A DNA stretch of 64,000 nucleotides from Megaleporinus macrocephalus. Its lineage: Eukaryota; Chordata; Actinopteri; Characiformes; Anostomidae. The notes under the pieces were generated by a model. The model was not told the DNA's origin and did no database searches. It worked only from the letters and a program-made list of their open reading frames with translations. Made by a program: the position numbers and the translations under genes. Of this stretch, positions 25,843 to 38,454 are shown one piece after another. The stretch spans positions 44,035,623 through 44,099,622 of the forward strand of contig CM038714.1 of NCBI GenBank assembly GCA_021613375.1, in the 5' to 3' direction. The number at the start of each line of letters is the position of its first letter. Position 1 is the first letter of the stretch.

Positions 25843-25966
25843 TTTACAAGGTTTTTAAAACGGTGGGCTAAATAAATGCAAAACATTAAAACGTGGGCAG
25901 CTCTTATTTACTGACCAGGCAGTGAACCACTGATCTCATTCATAACAAAAAGGCACATGACCTTAC

Positions 25967-26112
25967 CTCTTTCTTCTTCTTCTTCACTTTCGGCATCTTG
26001 CCCTCCTTCAGCTTGCTGGGCTTCTTCTTCTGTTTGACCGAATCGTCGTCGGAAAAGAAGCGCTCCAAAGGTGAGAGCGGCATGCTGTCACGTTCGTCCT
26101 CCTCATCGTCAT
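25967..26112 (-). CDS. chd5: chd5 coding exon 2 (acidic then Lys-rich N-terminal region)
   Basis: Second coding exon, residues 23-71. Minus-strand acceptor CACACAG precedes it and donor GTAAGG follows (GT at 25965-25966). The 146 bases supply two bases of codon 23 and then 48 full codons. The translation runs from DDEEDERDS through SPLERFFSDDDS to a Lys-rich end (KKKPSKLKEGK, then KVKKKKKE). Human CHD5 has the same order at this place: acidic residues, a Phe-Phe pair, then a KKKKPKKLKENK-like basic block. The region is probably disordered. It is isolated in the genome: 25.5 kb of intron upstream and 19.2 kb downstream. The exon ends in phase 0, matching the exon at 6569-6760. Confidence 0.82.
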
Positions 26113-27299
26113 CTGTGTGCGGACAAACATGCACGTACAGGGTCACACACCTCTCACATAACCATAACAAAGTCAAGCCTGCCCAGGGAAGTTCCTCTGT
26201 TAGCCCTAAGTTATCCAGCTTCCTAAGAAAATCCCACTTTGTGTGATCCCCCAACACGCCACCTGCCCCCCCACACGCTCTTTTACACCTCCCTTTGTTC
26301 ATTCCACCACCCCAGGTCCTTTGATCTTATGCCACAGTCATCCTCGGCAAGTGTGTTGTGTGCTGGGGAACACCAGAGGAGAGAGAGGATCTTCCCCTCG
26401 CACAGCTCGACCGGCGCTGACACACTGAATGGTGCGATTGAGGGGAGAGAGGTGAGGTCGCTGTCACCTGCTGAACTGTGAATCGCACGTTGTAAACAAA
26501 ATAATGTGCTGTCTGGCACAGCACGCGCTCGGAAGATCCGACGCCACCGAGCTGTCAGCGGTGGCAGAAGCTGAGAAGTGAACGGGAGAGGCAGGCAGTA
26601 GGGATGAGCCGATATGGTGTTTCTCACTTAAAACGATAGCCAGGAACCTTGTTTTTTCTTTTGTTTCATTTGTTACAGTCTTTCTTGGAACCTCTCTAGG
26701 TTATGTTTGACCCCTTTTTAACACTTGGTAACAAAACATGTCCCGTACATTGATTTTGTTTATTTGTCGCCTGCGCAGAAGTTCCTGGGCAACACAGTCC
26801 TGATCAATTGAGGTCGAACAACATACATCTGCTAACAATGATATGAGATACGAACACATGATAAAGGAGAGGAAAATGTATGAAAAAGAAAATCAGAACT
26901 GTGCAGTGAACTAGAAGCTTAGCAACTTCAGCTGAGAAAGTTAATATTTCCCAAGTTCAAGTTTAAAGCTGCACTACATGAGATTTGGGGATTTGGAGAC
27001 CTCTCTGGTGGAAACGTGTAACTGCGCGCAAGATATGGGATTACACTTCGCAGTTTGGGCTGTGCTGCTGACCCTTTCTGATCATTGCGAGAGTGTTGAA
27101 AAAGTTCAAAGAGAACTCTAAGAGAGTTCAAACTTGGTGAAGAACGATTATAGCTGTCATCGCATCTTTAGCAGCATCAGGTTCATTTTGCAATTGAGAC
27201 CTAACCATTGAGCTGGACCTTCTTTGCAAGCCTTTGCAAATGATGTTAATATAAAATAAAGACTACTGTGAAAGCCAACTTGACATTCATTTATTATTT

Positions 27300-28290
27300 T
27301 AGGGCTGCTCCAACCTGCTGATAGGCCCTTAGGCTACAGGTGGTCTAGGGCCCTATGTAGGCTTCAGTATCAAAACCCAAAAACTGGAACCCCATTCAAG
27401 AAACAAAAATTGGTATCTATTTCTGGTTGCTACCAACGTATTTTCATACACACATTGTCTTCGAATACACCTACTTCTGACCGCTATCAGTCAGGACCTG
27501 TGACAGTCCTATAGGCTCCACTATAGCATTAGTAGAAGACAGGCTGCTGGAAGTGCTCAAAGGTGTGGCTCCACTTAGTGAAAGATAATGAAAAGTGCAG
27601 TATATGTGGAAGGTTGATGCTGTGAAGGGAGGCTTCATCTCTAAATGTGGTCACCAAGCCAGAGGCCACAGAGAAAACCCAGGAGTGTCTCAGAGCAGTG
27701 ATGGCACTCGTAAACCTCGTTATTTAACCAGGCAAGGTTAAAAGATCAGAGCTAATGCTGGGTTCAGGTGCTCATCTGAAGGTTGTATATACCATTTAGG
27801 TGGTTGTTCATAGATAAGCCTACTATGTAAGAAGAAATCATGGAGATCTGGGAAATCCATATCTTGCTTTTTATTTAATGAGTTAAAAAGCACTAAATAA
27901 ACTAACAAAAGCAAATCAGATTCATATTTTCCATATTTACTGGACGCTTAGCCTTTTTTTTACTTGTGTAAAAGGTTTAAGGTCACGTTATACGTCCCAT
28001 CTCTTAAAAACACTTAAGCAGTCTACAGACAGAAGCAGTGCAGCTGAAGACGTTTCTCAATTCTTGTATAGTCTGTTGTTTTCTACTGGTGCAGCAGGAA
28101 TGCAATGATGGCATCATTTAAGGTGGAATGGGAAATGTTTCGTTAGGGAATTAACTGCTTTCTCACTGATTGATGGGCAGCGGTGATGTGTATATTCATC
28201 GAAAGGTATATTCACCAAGGGTTTAGTTTTTGGTGTGTAACTAGACTCAGGGTTGGGTATCTATTAAATTATTGATTCCAATTCTTCTTA
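27300..28290 (+). pseudogene. degenerate hAT-like fragment
   Basis: Includes a BED-finger-like trace near 27560-27630 (VWLHLVKDNEKCSICG). The stretch AGCTAATGCTGGGTTCAGGT GCTCAT near 27750 recurs at about 61352. A CAGGGTTGGGTATC end-like motif lies at 28250. Limits are uncertain. Confidence 0.45.
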
Positions 28291-28799
28291 TTCTTATCAA
28301 GTAACTTCTTTCAGCCCCACTGGTTGACTTTTTTTTTTTTGATAAGGGTTTGTTGATTGGGGACTGGTGGAAAGGCTAAAGAGTAAATGAGAGTAATGGC
28401 AGAAAATGGGAAAAGGAAGCAGTAAAGAAAATGTAAGCCAGAAGAATAGACTTCAGCACAAAGTCCAACATTAATTTTAAATGCTTCATTATTTTTATGC
28501 TTCATTTTCTTTCTTGTAAATATTTTTCTTTTTAACTGAGACAGAGGCAATACCGTGAGCTTGGACCCTGGCAACCCCACTTATATGACGATATAAGAGA
28601 AATCTTTAGTCTAGTTTCTGGAATAAAATTGTGTCTCAAGGGCCGACGGGCCTAGCAGTATATACAGAGCTGGCTCTGGTGGGGTGCAGGAGTAACGCAT
28701 GGTAAAGAATGTTATGTTTCATTCTCTTTCCTTTTAATATTTGTATATTTCTTATTTCTTTTAACTAATTTATTTTAATGTATAGTTTCTTTAATTATT

Positions 28800-28870
28800 T
28801 CTTTATTTATGTAAAGCACTTCGAGTTGCCACTGTGTATGAAAGCTGCTATACAAATAAACTTGCCTTCT
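28800..28870 (+). mobile_element. 3' tail of a dispersed retroposon
   Basis: ATGTAAAGCACTTCGAGTTG followed by a GAAAGCTGCTATACAAATAAA end is a common teleost interspersed-repeat tail. Only the 3' end is clear. Confidence 0.5.
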
Positions 28871-29297
28871 TCTACCCACATCCACTGCAGCATTATCAAC
28901 AGAGACAGACAAAAACGTCCACAATTTCCAAAGCAACAAACTAAATGCTTGACGGGTAACAATGATCGCTGAGCTGAGCAGCTATTAGACGGCTGACGGG
29001 CGGAGTCTGACTGAGGGAGTAATGGCTTGATTGGCCATAATACAATCACGACAACAAGGGCACTCAAAAGCACTGATCAAATTTGAATCTTAACAAATTT
29101 GGCTTATTCAAGTATTCCTTTCCCGTTTGATTGAGTCTGTAATCCATCTGGGTAGGAATAAATACACCTCAGGCAAAAAAACAGACAGTCTGAATTGTCT
29201 CAGCCTTAAACTGCTCGTAGTCACAGCAGCTCACGCACATCATTTATTAGCATGCTTATTTCTCCTGATTCAGTAGAGCTATAGCAATACTATATAC

Positions 29298-29873
29298 TAG
29301 TGTTGCACCGATACTGATACCGGCACTTATACACAGTATCGGTATCGGCAATAGAGAGCACCAATACCATGAAGCTTAATGACTAAATGGTTTCCGATTG
29401 TGGCAATTTTTATTTTTTCATAGCTCTGAAACTTTTTCATGTGCAGTTACTCAACCAGTAAATGGTGTTCTTTCAAGGTTATTATATCTTATTCAGGATA
29501 AGACAAAAAAATACATCATATAAAGAGTGGAACACTATAAATATCAGGATTTATAGCCATATATCGAGCATTTAAGTCAGTATCGGTAGATACCTGAAAA
29601 GCTTATATCGAGCATTTAAGTCAGTATCGGTAGATACCTGAAAAGCTGGTATCGGTATTGCTACTCAGTATCGGCAGATACCTGAAAAGCTGGTATCGGT
29701 ATTGCTACTCAGTATCGGCAGATACCTGAAAAGCTGGTCTCGGTATTGCTACTCAGTATCGGCAGATACCTGAAAAGCTGGTATCGGTATTGCTACTCAG
29801 TATCGGCAGATACCTGAAAAGCTGGTATCGGTATTGGTATCGGTAAGAAAAAAGTGGTATCGGTGCATCACTA
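29298..29873. mobile_element. hAT MITE family 2 with internal 44-bp tandem repeat
   Basis: Ends TAGTGTTGCACCGATAC and GTATCGGTGCATCACTA are inverted. A perfect 8-bp duplication CTATATAC flanks it (29290-29297 and 29874-29881). About six 44-bp units (TATCGGCAGATACCTGAAAA GCT type) fill 29560-29835. Confidence 0.9.
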
Positions 29874-30535
29874 CTATATACAATACTGCAACCACCTCAC
29901 CAATTTTACTACTCCTCATTATCATCAGAGGATGGGTGGAGGATCTAAGAGAAGAAGTTGATGCATGACAATACGATGAAGAGCAATAAAAATCTGTCGA
30001 GTTTGCATATTTAAACTTGATGTTTTCTGATCATTTTGTATGTGGCAGCTAAGGCTTGCATGGCCTGCCACTGTTTCATTCTCTTCATCTGGATTCCTCT
30101 GTACTGTGATTTAAGCGCTGTGCAGAGAAAGAGACAACTATGTGGAAGCAGGAGATACAGTGAAATTAACTAGAGAAACAAGTTTGCTCTCCTAATTTCT
30201 CCTATAGTGCAGTCACGATACTGTCTATTGCTGCCTGCCCTACATGTTCACCCTTGTGAAAACGAAGCATACTTAAGAGCAGTACAAGTATATTAAAAAG
30301 AATCATTTAATTTATTAATTTAAATATATTTCTATCCACAAGGGTTACTCAAAAAAGCACACTGAACTTAATCTATACTTTTTTTACTACTCATGGTTAA
30401 TGTAATAAACGTGTGCTTCTTGTGTACTAACCATGTACTTAGTATGCTAAATAAATATCATAGTGCTATAAAAAATATATGAATTAACTAAAGGCTTATT
30501 TATACTTGTGAGGAAATGTCTGTGTGCGTTTCAAG

Positions 30536-30852
30536 TTGGGGTGTGTTTTAAAAATCGATTTTTTGATTCAAATCAATCTTCAATTGAATAATCTGATATC
30601 GATTCGTATAAACCCAAGATCGATCTTTAAAATTAGCATCCCCGCCCCAAGTCTCGCCTGATCAACCATTGTTTTTCATGAAACGAGATCTGGCTGGGGG
30701 CGCACATGAGCTAAGCTACATTTTGGATTCAGAAACCATGACGGTATATAAACATATAAACACTAATGTTTTTAGTAATGGTAGGTTGAGTATTCCTTGA
30801 ATCGATATTGAATCTAATTGAATCGGAGACCCTGTGGCGATACCCCGCCCTA
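30536..30852 (-). mobile_element. hAT MITE family 3, short copy (317 bp)
   Basis: Ends TTGGGGTGTGTTTTAAAAAT and GGCGATACCCCGCCCTA. Perfect 8-bp duplication GTTTCAAG on both sides (30528-30535 and 30853-30860). Same ends, opposite orientation, as the 1086-bp element at 35086. Confidence 0.92.
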
Positions 30853-31738
30853 GTTTCAAGCGATATAACTGTCACTGCCCACATACTTCTCTACGTCAGC
30901 TCCGTTGACATGGTTGTTGAGCAACACTTCCAGTAGTGGGTAAATCAAACATGGCGATGGTGGATGAGCTGGTAGTTCTGTATTTACTTCAAAAACAATG
31001 AAAACAATGGTTTGTCTCTGCGCCGCGTTTCTTCTTCGTCGTGTTCGTATGGAAGAGCTTGCGTCTTGCACTGCCCCCACAGTCTACAGCGGTATTGCTC
31101 AGTCCTGTTCGTATCCGTAAGCTTTCCGAAACTGTACGAAACGCACAAAATAAACACAGAGTGCGGACAGAAAGCTCCATGCGTACCCGTATTAAACATC
31201 GGGTATAAATGAGCCTTAATTGTATTATTTTGAGACACATACATCTTTTTACCACAAATTCAGCATATTTTTAAATATTCTTTGTTTCAACTAAAACATG
31301 TATAAGAACGCACAGTATTTACAATGTATTGTTATAGATATTGTTATTTAATTATAAATACATTTCTCATATTTTACTTACTAACAGTTTTCTTAAAGGT
31401 GCATTCAAATATACCCAAAGTATATATTTAAAAGAACTGGTAGAAGAAGGTGTGCTTGAGATGCTCTTTTGTATACTTAATGGTGTTTAAAAATAGTATA
31501 GTTAAATACAGTTTAGTTGTATTAAAGTACATTTTTATTAATAATTACACATACATACAGTAATGCTAAGTACAACGTTAGTACACGAAATAGCACAGAT
31601 TTAGTACATTAATCAAGAGTGCATTGAAGTATACTAAGTGCACTTAAATTAAGTATACTTCAGTATACTCTTTTTTCACCTGGGTATTCCTACTGCCTGT
31701 TTAATTACCAAGTTATATTCAGAGACCACCCTTCATTT

Positions 31739-32112
31739 TGTTACGTTCCCCATCGGTTCCATTTCCCAGAACTCTCCTACCAGTCACATGACTCCCAACC
31801 GAAGTCATGTGACTTACTACCGGTCTGAGTCACCGGACTACTGATTGGTGTCACCTGTTCCCATGCCTATATATATACAGTTCTCACCTTTGTTCCCTTA
31901 CCTGTTTCCGTACCTCGACTCTGTCTTTGCCTTGCCCTGTTTGCTGGATCTTATAGTTTTTGGTCTCGTCTCTTTGGTATGTCCCCTGTACATGATTGGT
32001 TACTCTGGTTTTGACTTGGATTGTTTTTGACATCGCCTTTTGCCAAACGCCTTACATTAAAGCCTCTAGACTTTTTACTCTGGCTGTGTCTCAGTTCTGT
32101 TGCGTTCTGACA
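31739..32112 (+). mobile_element. possible solo LTR
   Basis: TGTTACGTTCC...GTTCTGACA, 374 bp, beginning TG and ending CA. It has a TATATATATA box at about 31868 and an ATTAAA signal near 32055, the order expected in an LTR. It contains an internal CACATGACT/AGTCATGTG palindrome. The flanking pentamers (CATTT, CAAAG) do not match, so the call is uncertain. Confidence 0.4.
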
Positions 32113-32929
32113 CAAAGTACCACCGGACCTGGGAGCCCAGTTGAAATAACCAATTTTTTCTTCTTCTTTTTTTAAATAAAAACATACATTATAAAAAATT
32201 ATTTTAAAAAAATTGACACCCATGCAGGACCTGGGAGACCACTGAAGCTGTTCCCCTCAGATAAACACTACTTACATCTTTGAAAGACAGGATAAATATA
32301 CGTTCCACTCTGACTTCACATATGAAAACATGCACAGGTGTTTCTATCCATCTCTTCACTGTGAGAAGAAAACACAACACTATGGGTCTGAAAGGATGTG
32401 TCCAGTCCAGACCTAAAAAAAAAAGAGCCAGCATCTAAAACCAAACTTGGAACCAAGCGTGGAAACATGTCCCTGCCTGATTTCTTTATAAACTTAACAC
32501 TGAGCCTAATAAAAAGAACAAGCTGTAATAAAGGTGAAGAGTGGACACACTAAACACACTAAACTCTGAACAAAGGTGATATGATATTTAGTCAATGAGG
32601 CTTCTGTGTGATTTTCTGTTAAATAAATGTTTTCTACTCTTGTTCCTGCCTTAATGGCCGTTTTCACAGGAAATGAAATAACGCAGGGTGGTCTTTCACC
32701 TCTGTACAATACTGTCCCACCTGCGAAGGACATATTCGCCACTAATAGATCCAACACGTCTGCAGGAGAGGAGGAAGATTCCCGCTTTTCAAGCCGCTGC
32801 TCAGGCGGTGGCCCATGAAATATGCAGCTCGTGTGTTGCAGTCAATCAGCTAAAACCCTGCAGCCCAGCCTGCCCTGGGGGAACTGGGAAAGAGGGGGGC
32901 TTTCCCCGTCTCCTGGACGCTATCCTTAA

Positions 32930-33600
32930 AATCCACTTAACCTCCATTTAACCACCCCTGAGAGGGTGTTTGAGCGCTGGGTAAGAGGCTCTGCGGTTCA
33001 AGCCTGAATCGTAGCCCCACCGGGCACTGGGGGGGGTGGAATTTGCATTCACAAGAGCTTCCCACCTCACCAAGGAGATCTTCTTTTTTCAAGCTGACTT
33101 GGTATATACACATACTGTAGCATCAGGCTGCGAAGCGCCGGGTATTTAGGGCAGTGCGTCTGCAGCGCTTCTCACAAGGGGCTCTTTCATGTTTGCAGAA
33201 CATGTCTGGTGGCTGCCAGGCGCGTTACGCTAACAGCTCTGTTCACTTCACATCTCTGTCGCAGCCGCCGCTGATGCAACGTGGCAAATGCGAGCGCGCT
33301 GCTTAGCAGCCTACACAAGATAAAACGGCGAGATAACGCTCGGAGGCATCGCTCCGCGCTGTGACTCAGGCCACGGCTTATTCTCTAAAGTGGTTAAGGT
33401 TATCTTGAAGAGATCCTCAAAAGATCTGTGGCGCTAATTTTCAGGAAAATTTCACCGGCACGCAAGACGAGATGAAAGCGCTCTCGCCTCAGAGGTGTTC
33501 CTTGAACGTTTACGCCATTTACTGGAACTTCAGCGCCATCCTATGGGACCCCACTTGAAAGACCCAGTGCTTCCGAAAGGCAAACTGATTGCTTAGTAAG
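32930..33600. other. GC-richer non-repeat stretch in intron 1, no exon seen
   Basis: About 670 bp with CpGs (for example 33225-33370) and without transposon ends or simple repeats. No open exon with splice sites is supported. Possibly regulatory DNA. Confidence 0.4.
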
Positions 33601-33712
33601 TCACAGTGCACAGGGAGAGGCTTGCTGTGCCAACTGCACTACAGTGCGTGCCCCCCACTTTGACAACCGTAAGTCATGGTGCACAGGGAGCCAGGTCACG
33701 GCACCAACGTAA

Positions 33713-34081
33713 TAGGGCTGTGTTTTGGCAAGAACCTGGAGATACAATACATATCATGATACAGCGGTCACGATTCAATATATCGCCATATATTGCGATA
33801 CTGCAAGCAAAGTGATTTACTGCATATTTTTCAAATCCTACTATTAAAACACACCACTATACGAACAGGTTTATCAATACTTACAATAGCATTGCGCCCT
33901 TGTGCTGCTTGTTAATGTTGGAGTGGAGCTGAAAATGAATTACAATGCTGCCATCCAGTGGTCAGTGAGTCACTGTCTGTCAGGAATCTGTGTATTGATA
34001 CTGTGTTTTTGAGAATCAATACAGTATCGCGAAACATAATATCCCGATATTCGATATTTTTGATATTTTCTTACACCCCTA
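33713..34081 (+). mobile_element. hAT MITE family 1, copy B
   Basis: TAGGGCTGTGTTTTGGCAAG ... TTTTCTTACACCCCTA, 369 bp, flanked by a perfect 8-bp duplication CAACGTAA (33705-33712 and 34082-34089). Confidence 0.93.
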
Positions 34082-34639
34082 CAACGTAATAAGGTGGGAT
34101 TAAACTTTGCTCACCTGTGTGGTGTGAACTGAGAGGCAAATGCTCCACCCCGTGCACAAAGCAGTGCCTATTCAGCAGCAAGGATTTACAGTCTTAACGC
34201 CGGCCCTGGAAGTGGCTTACGCCGCTAACTGCACTGAACTGCACCACCACACACTGACCACCACTTGAAGGGACAACCTTATGGCCAGGGAGCACCTCCA
34301 GACATCGTTATGAAATGGCAGGAACTTGCGCCCACTAAGTTGCTGTCAATGGAAAGATACATGCTCTACTCAGCGTATGAAGAAGACGACTGCCCATGCT
34401 CTCGTAACACTGGACCTGGGAGCACCTGAGCTACTGAGGCTTGTGGAACAACCTTGGGTCGTCGGGCTTTCACGTATGTGGACACAAACCCATATTTGCT
34501 CAAATGCTGTCCCTCAAAAGAAGCTCTAATCTATTTTCAGACCCTCATAGACCAGCTTTTGTGTTGTGCTTTATGAACTGAAGTACTCAAGAGCTTAACT
34601 ATGTGATATGCCAATCACCCTCCTTGTTTCTGGGCTCAC

Positions 34640-35085
34640 TGTCCATGTAGTCCTGCAGTAATAGACTGTAGTCCATTTGCCTGTCTGCAGACTTTGTTAG
34701 TCCCTGTACGTTAATGGTCAGGACCGACGCAGGACCACCACAGAGCAGGTATTATATGGATGGTGGATCTTATTTTTAGCACTGCAGTGACGAGGGGGTT
34801 CTAGTGTGTTGGTGTGTGTTGTGCAGGTGTGAGTGGATCTGAGTTTTTGAGCATCTCGGTGTCACTGCTGGGCTGAGAATCGTCCACCAACCAAAACTAG
34901 TCAGCTATAAGCATCCTGTGAGCACTGATGAAGGATGAGAGGATGACCAACACAGACAGATTTATCGTCTCTGGCTTTACATCTACGAGGTGGACCAACA
35001 AGGTAGGAGAGTATATACAGTGGACAGTGAGTGGACACAGTGTTTTAACAAATAATACCTGCTCTGTGGTGGTTGGGGTCCTGAC
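34640..35085 (+). mobile_element. older dispersed DNA element, left part (split by insertion)
   Basis: Contains GCACTGCAGTGACGAGG, GTGTTGGTGTGTGTTGTGCA, TCGGTGTCACTGCTGGGCTG and TGATGAAGGATGAGAGGATG, a widespread teleost repeat. It continues after the inserted element at 36172-36300. A related right end is at 41970-42199. Confidence 0.7.
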
Positions 35086-36171
35086 TAGGGCTGGGTATCG
35101 CCACTGATTTCCCGGATTGATTCGATCCCGATTCACAAGGTCCCAATTCAATTTGATTTCCGATTCCATTGGATTCATTCAATATCGATTAATTAGGGAT
35201 ATTTCAGTTACAATAATATGTTTTATTTGAATATGAAATGAGATTTTCAGAGAACTAATGTGGTAAATGTACAAGGAACACTCAACCATTACTAAAAACT
35301 GTAGTGTTTATATGTTTATGTTCACCACTTTTGGCCACACCCACTTTTTAAGCGTGTGTTTCTTCCACCTTTGTGTTAGAACCTTAAACCAAAGGTTCTA
35401 ACCAACCAAAATTAATACAGTTACATGGGAGGAGACCAGAGAGGTCTCATCCAAGGTTAATAACACAGTGGGTGGATGATATGAGAGGGTGGTCTAAGTT
35501 TACCTACGGCAACGTTTTAATTACTCTGTACTCTCGGAAGGTGTAGACGGTTCAGCAATGAAAAACTATAAAAGTAGTGAAGCGTATCAGTACCTGCATA
35601 GTGTGAAGGTGGGCGTGTCCTCCTACACACAGACGATGAGTTTATATTTCTGAAAGTCGGTTAAACCCAAGTCCAGCCAGCTGCCCGAGCAACTCTGCGT
35701 GGGTGTTAGTTACAGTCCAGATAGCCTAGCGCAGTGGACACTGATCATAAAACAGTTACTTAACTTGCAAACACCCAAAATGGCCAGAAAGAAACAACTT
35801 CTCGGAGCTTCATAAGCGATACATTTCTCTGGATAAGGAAGCTCTGGTGCTGGTTCTCCTCCACAGAATGGTAAGAGCAGACATACGGAGGTTTGGGGTG
35901 GATTTTTTAAATTTAGAGCTTCAGCCATAGACGCAGGTCCTCTTCTTTGGAAGGCGGCTTTACAACACTCTGATCTTTATGTGCTGTGTTCGTAACACTG
36001 TTTAAGCCAAGTTTTCCTCTTCTTCCAGTTACTGACTCCCTCTAACTGAACATATTATGCTAGTCATTTTATATAGTTTATTGTCGTTTTGCTTGTAATT
36101 ATACGAATTATACGAATCGATATCGGCTTATTCAAATGAATCGAAAAATCTATTTTTTAAACACACCCCTA
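35086..36171 (+). mobile_element. hAT family 3, long copy (1086 bp), nested
   Basis: TAGGGCTGGGTATCGCC ... TTAAACACACCCCTA with a perfect 8-bp duplication GTCCTGAC (35078-35085 and 36172-36179). It interrupts an older repeat whose two halves read through at the junction. The 0.77-kb interior absent from the short copy shows no transposase that I can recognise. Confidence 0.93.
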
Positions 36172-36300
36172 GTCCTGACCACAGAAGAACAGGGTAAAGG
36201 GGGTTTAACAAAGTAGACAGAGAATCAGATGAACTACAAAGTGCTCCTGTATGATGAGTGCAGCTGATAAAATGAACAATGAGTGTACATACAATGAGAA
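36172..36300 (+). mobile_element. older dispersed DNA element, right part
   Basis: Resumes GTCCTGACCACAGAAGAACA GGGTAAAGGGGG and AGTGCAGCTGATAAAATG, matching the order at 42045-42160 in a second copy. Confidence 0.7.
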
Positions 36301-36599
36301 GATAGACTGCAATCCTATTTAGCCCGTACTGTGCAGCCCCACTAAGTAGTAACACTCTAGTAAAACTCCGGGAGTGGTTTACAGCTCTAACTGTGCTACA
36401 CTTCATTTAGTTCAATGTCTCAGTCCTCAGGCTGTGTCTTTGTCTGGGCCAGTTTGGTGATTTGCCTGCTCAAACACAGGTGATTTGACTCAGCTGTTAC
36501 TCCCCAGGTTTGGCAGATATGATCGAGGAGTTAAGTCACTAAAACCAGCTGGATTCCAGCCCACCAGGAGAGGAATTCTCCACCCCTGATTTAGCTCAT

Positions 36600-37120
36600 A
36601 GCAAGGATGGTACTGATGCCTCTGTAACCAGCTGTGAGGAAGCTGCCAAAGTTTCAGGCACAGTAGGCCATCACGCTGCGTGCCATACGCCGGTGGAATC
36701 CCGGGACCTCTAAAAGACCCTGGCACTGGCTGCGCCGCTGCCCCCGCGGAGGATCTGGCGCTGAGCCCCTCAACTCGAACTAAGCACGGCCTCAACACTA
36801 GCTGAGTGCTAGCAGAGGCTGCGAGCAGCTCTGACCTTCCAGCAAGGGCTCCTTCTGTACTCCATTAGAGCAGAGATTCATGGCCAGGAGAGCGTTTACG
36901 GGAAAACGCATTAGGCCTCTGACAGCCTGCGTATGGAGATGAAGTGTTAATAGTGGCCATTAATGTGAGGAGACAGCGTGCTGGGGATTCTCCCCTCATC
37001 ATCACACCTGGGACCGGATTCTCAGGAGCGTAAAGTGTAGGAGCGCCGATTTGGGATAGATCCTGCAGGGTGACAAATCAAATCCAAGCAAACCATTACT
37101 TCCAATCACGCCTTCCATGA
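36600..37120. other. GC-richer non-repeat stretch in intron 1, no exon seen
   Basis: About 520 bp of mixed sequence with several CpGs and a TAATAGTGGCCATTAATG motif near 36950. No splice-bounded coding exon. Candidate conserved non-coding DNA. Confidence 0.35.
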
Positions 37121-37515
37121 AAACATTGCAGGGCCGTATCCAGAGCTATGAAGAGCGGCAAGAAACAATCTAGCTTAAAATGAAAATGAAATCAAAGGAA
37201 GTGTAGCAGACACCGAGTACTGTTTATGCACCAAATCTATAAAAAAGCATGAATTCAAACAGAATCAGAAGATCAAATGGACTAAAATTAAATTAAGACA
37301 CAAAAGACAAAAACAAAAAAAGCCCAGCAAATACAAAAAGGGGAAGAGGGACAGTCCTGAACAAAGCAGTCGGAACAGCTTGATGCTGGATCATTACTCC
37401 TTATCACGCATGCTCTTTATGAATTCAGTCCGTGGCTTTTATGCTCGACTCCCCACCCCTCTCACGACACGCTGCTGGAAACCTCCTTCTCTATTGCAGA
37501 AACCGATACACATGA

Positions 37516-37516
<1 letters not shown>

Positions 37517-37601
<85 letters not shown>
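37517..37601. repeat. (CA)n(TA)n microsatellite
   Basis: About eight CA units followed by about 34 TA units. Confidence 0.97.
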
Positions 37602-37604
<3 letters not shown>

Positions 37605-37608
37605 CTAC

Positions 37609-37960
37609 AGCTCAAAAGTTTGGGATCACAGTGAAATCTCAATGGAAATTCTTGTTTTCAATGGAGTATCTTCCTTCCTTAACACAACAATGGACTGACG
37701 GGTCTGTAAAGAAACTTGTTTCTTTCTGGTCATTTTGAGTCGGTCAGCAAGACATCAACTGCTGATGCTTCAGATACTAAACTAACCTAGAATGTTGTTC
37801 CCTTTTATACTCACTTATTAGTAGAATGTTTTTCAGCTGTGCATCACAATTGAGCAAGAGTGTCCTTACAACCAATTAGTCCAATGACATCCTTAACTTG
37901 GATTGGTGGTCGTACCAGGAGATTTAGACAGAGGACTGAGAATTACTGATAATAGGACTA
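37609..37960 (+). mobile_element. DNA-transposon fragment
   Basis: Begins ACAGCTCAAAAGTTTGGGAT, a terminus type common in fish Tc1/mariner-like elements, next to the TA repeat. No second end or coding trace was identified. Confidence 0.4.
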
Positions 37961-38454
37961 TATGCAAAATAAGCCTTTATACAAAAATAGACTTTAATAA
38001 TAAACATTTTTATTCTTTAAAAATCATCTGATACACTTAAATTAATTGTGAAATGGACAGTATAGTTTGTGAATTGCATGAAAATTGCATGAAATGAAAC
38101 ACAAAGTGAAGTTGTGTAACTACAGGAACTTTCTAGAAGAGGGTAAATATGTTCTTACTTTAATGTGAAATTCTAAATGTCAATGGCTGGGATATAAAAA
38201 ACGTCACTCAGAGAGGAATGGTGTTCATGAGTCATTTGAGGGCGTGGTGTTGATAGTAGGCCGGGGCTGCAATGTCTACAGAGCAAATATAATCACTTTA
38301 TTTAATTACTACCAAAAACCATCAGTGAACCTACAGAGATGTAGCCAATGTTGGCAAAATATTATTCAATTCTAAAAAAATACATCTCCTTCAGGCACTA
38401 CTGCATGTCCTATACAATAAAAGAGGCCGAAGGTCTCAGGTATTAGTGTATTCG

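Larger units (their letters stand above)
6761..25966 (-). other. chd5: chd5 intron 2 (19.2 kb, tandem-repeat rich)
   Basis: Bounded by the GTAAGG donor of exon 2 and the CCACAG acceptor of exon 3. Roughly 8 kb is tandem repeat (polypurine, GATA, 30-bp and 24-bp arrays). The stretches 6761-7855, 11280-12358, 15700-16690 and 22170-24595 show no gene or exon I can support. Confidence 0.9.

Noticed and set aside
32960..33060. Second tRNA-SINE
   Set aside because: GCGGTTCAAGCCTGAATCG and CCGGGCACTGGGG resemble parts of a SINE body, but the order and the rest are missing.
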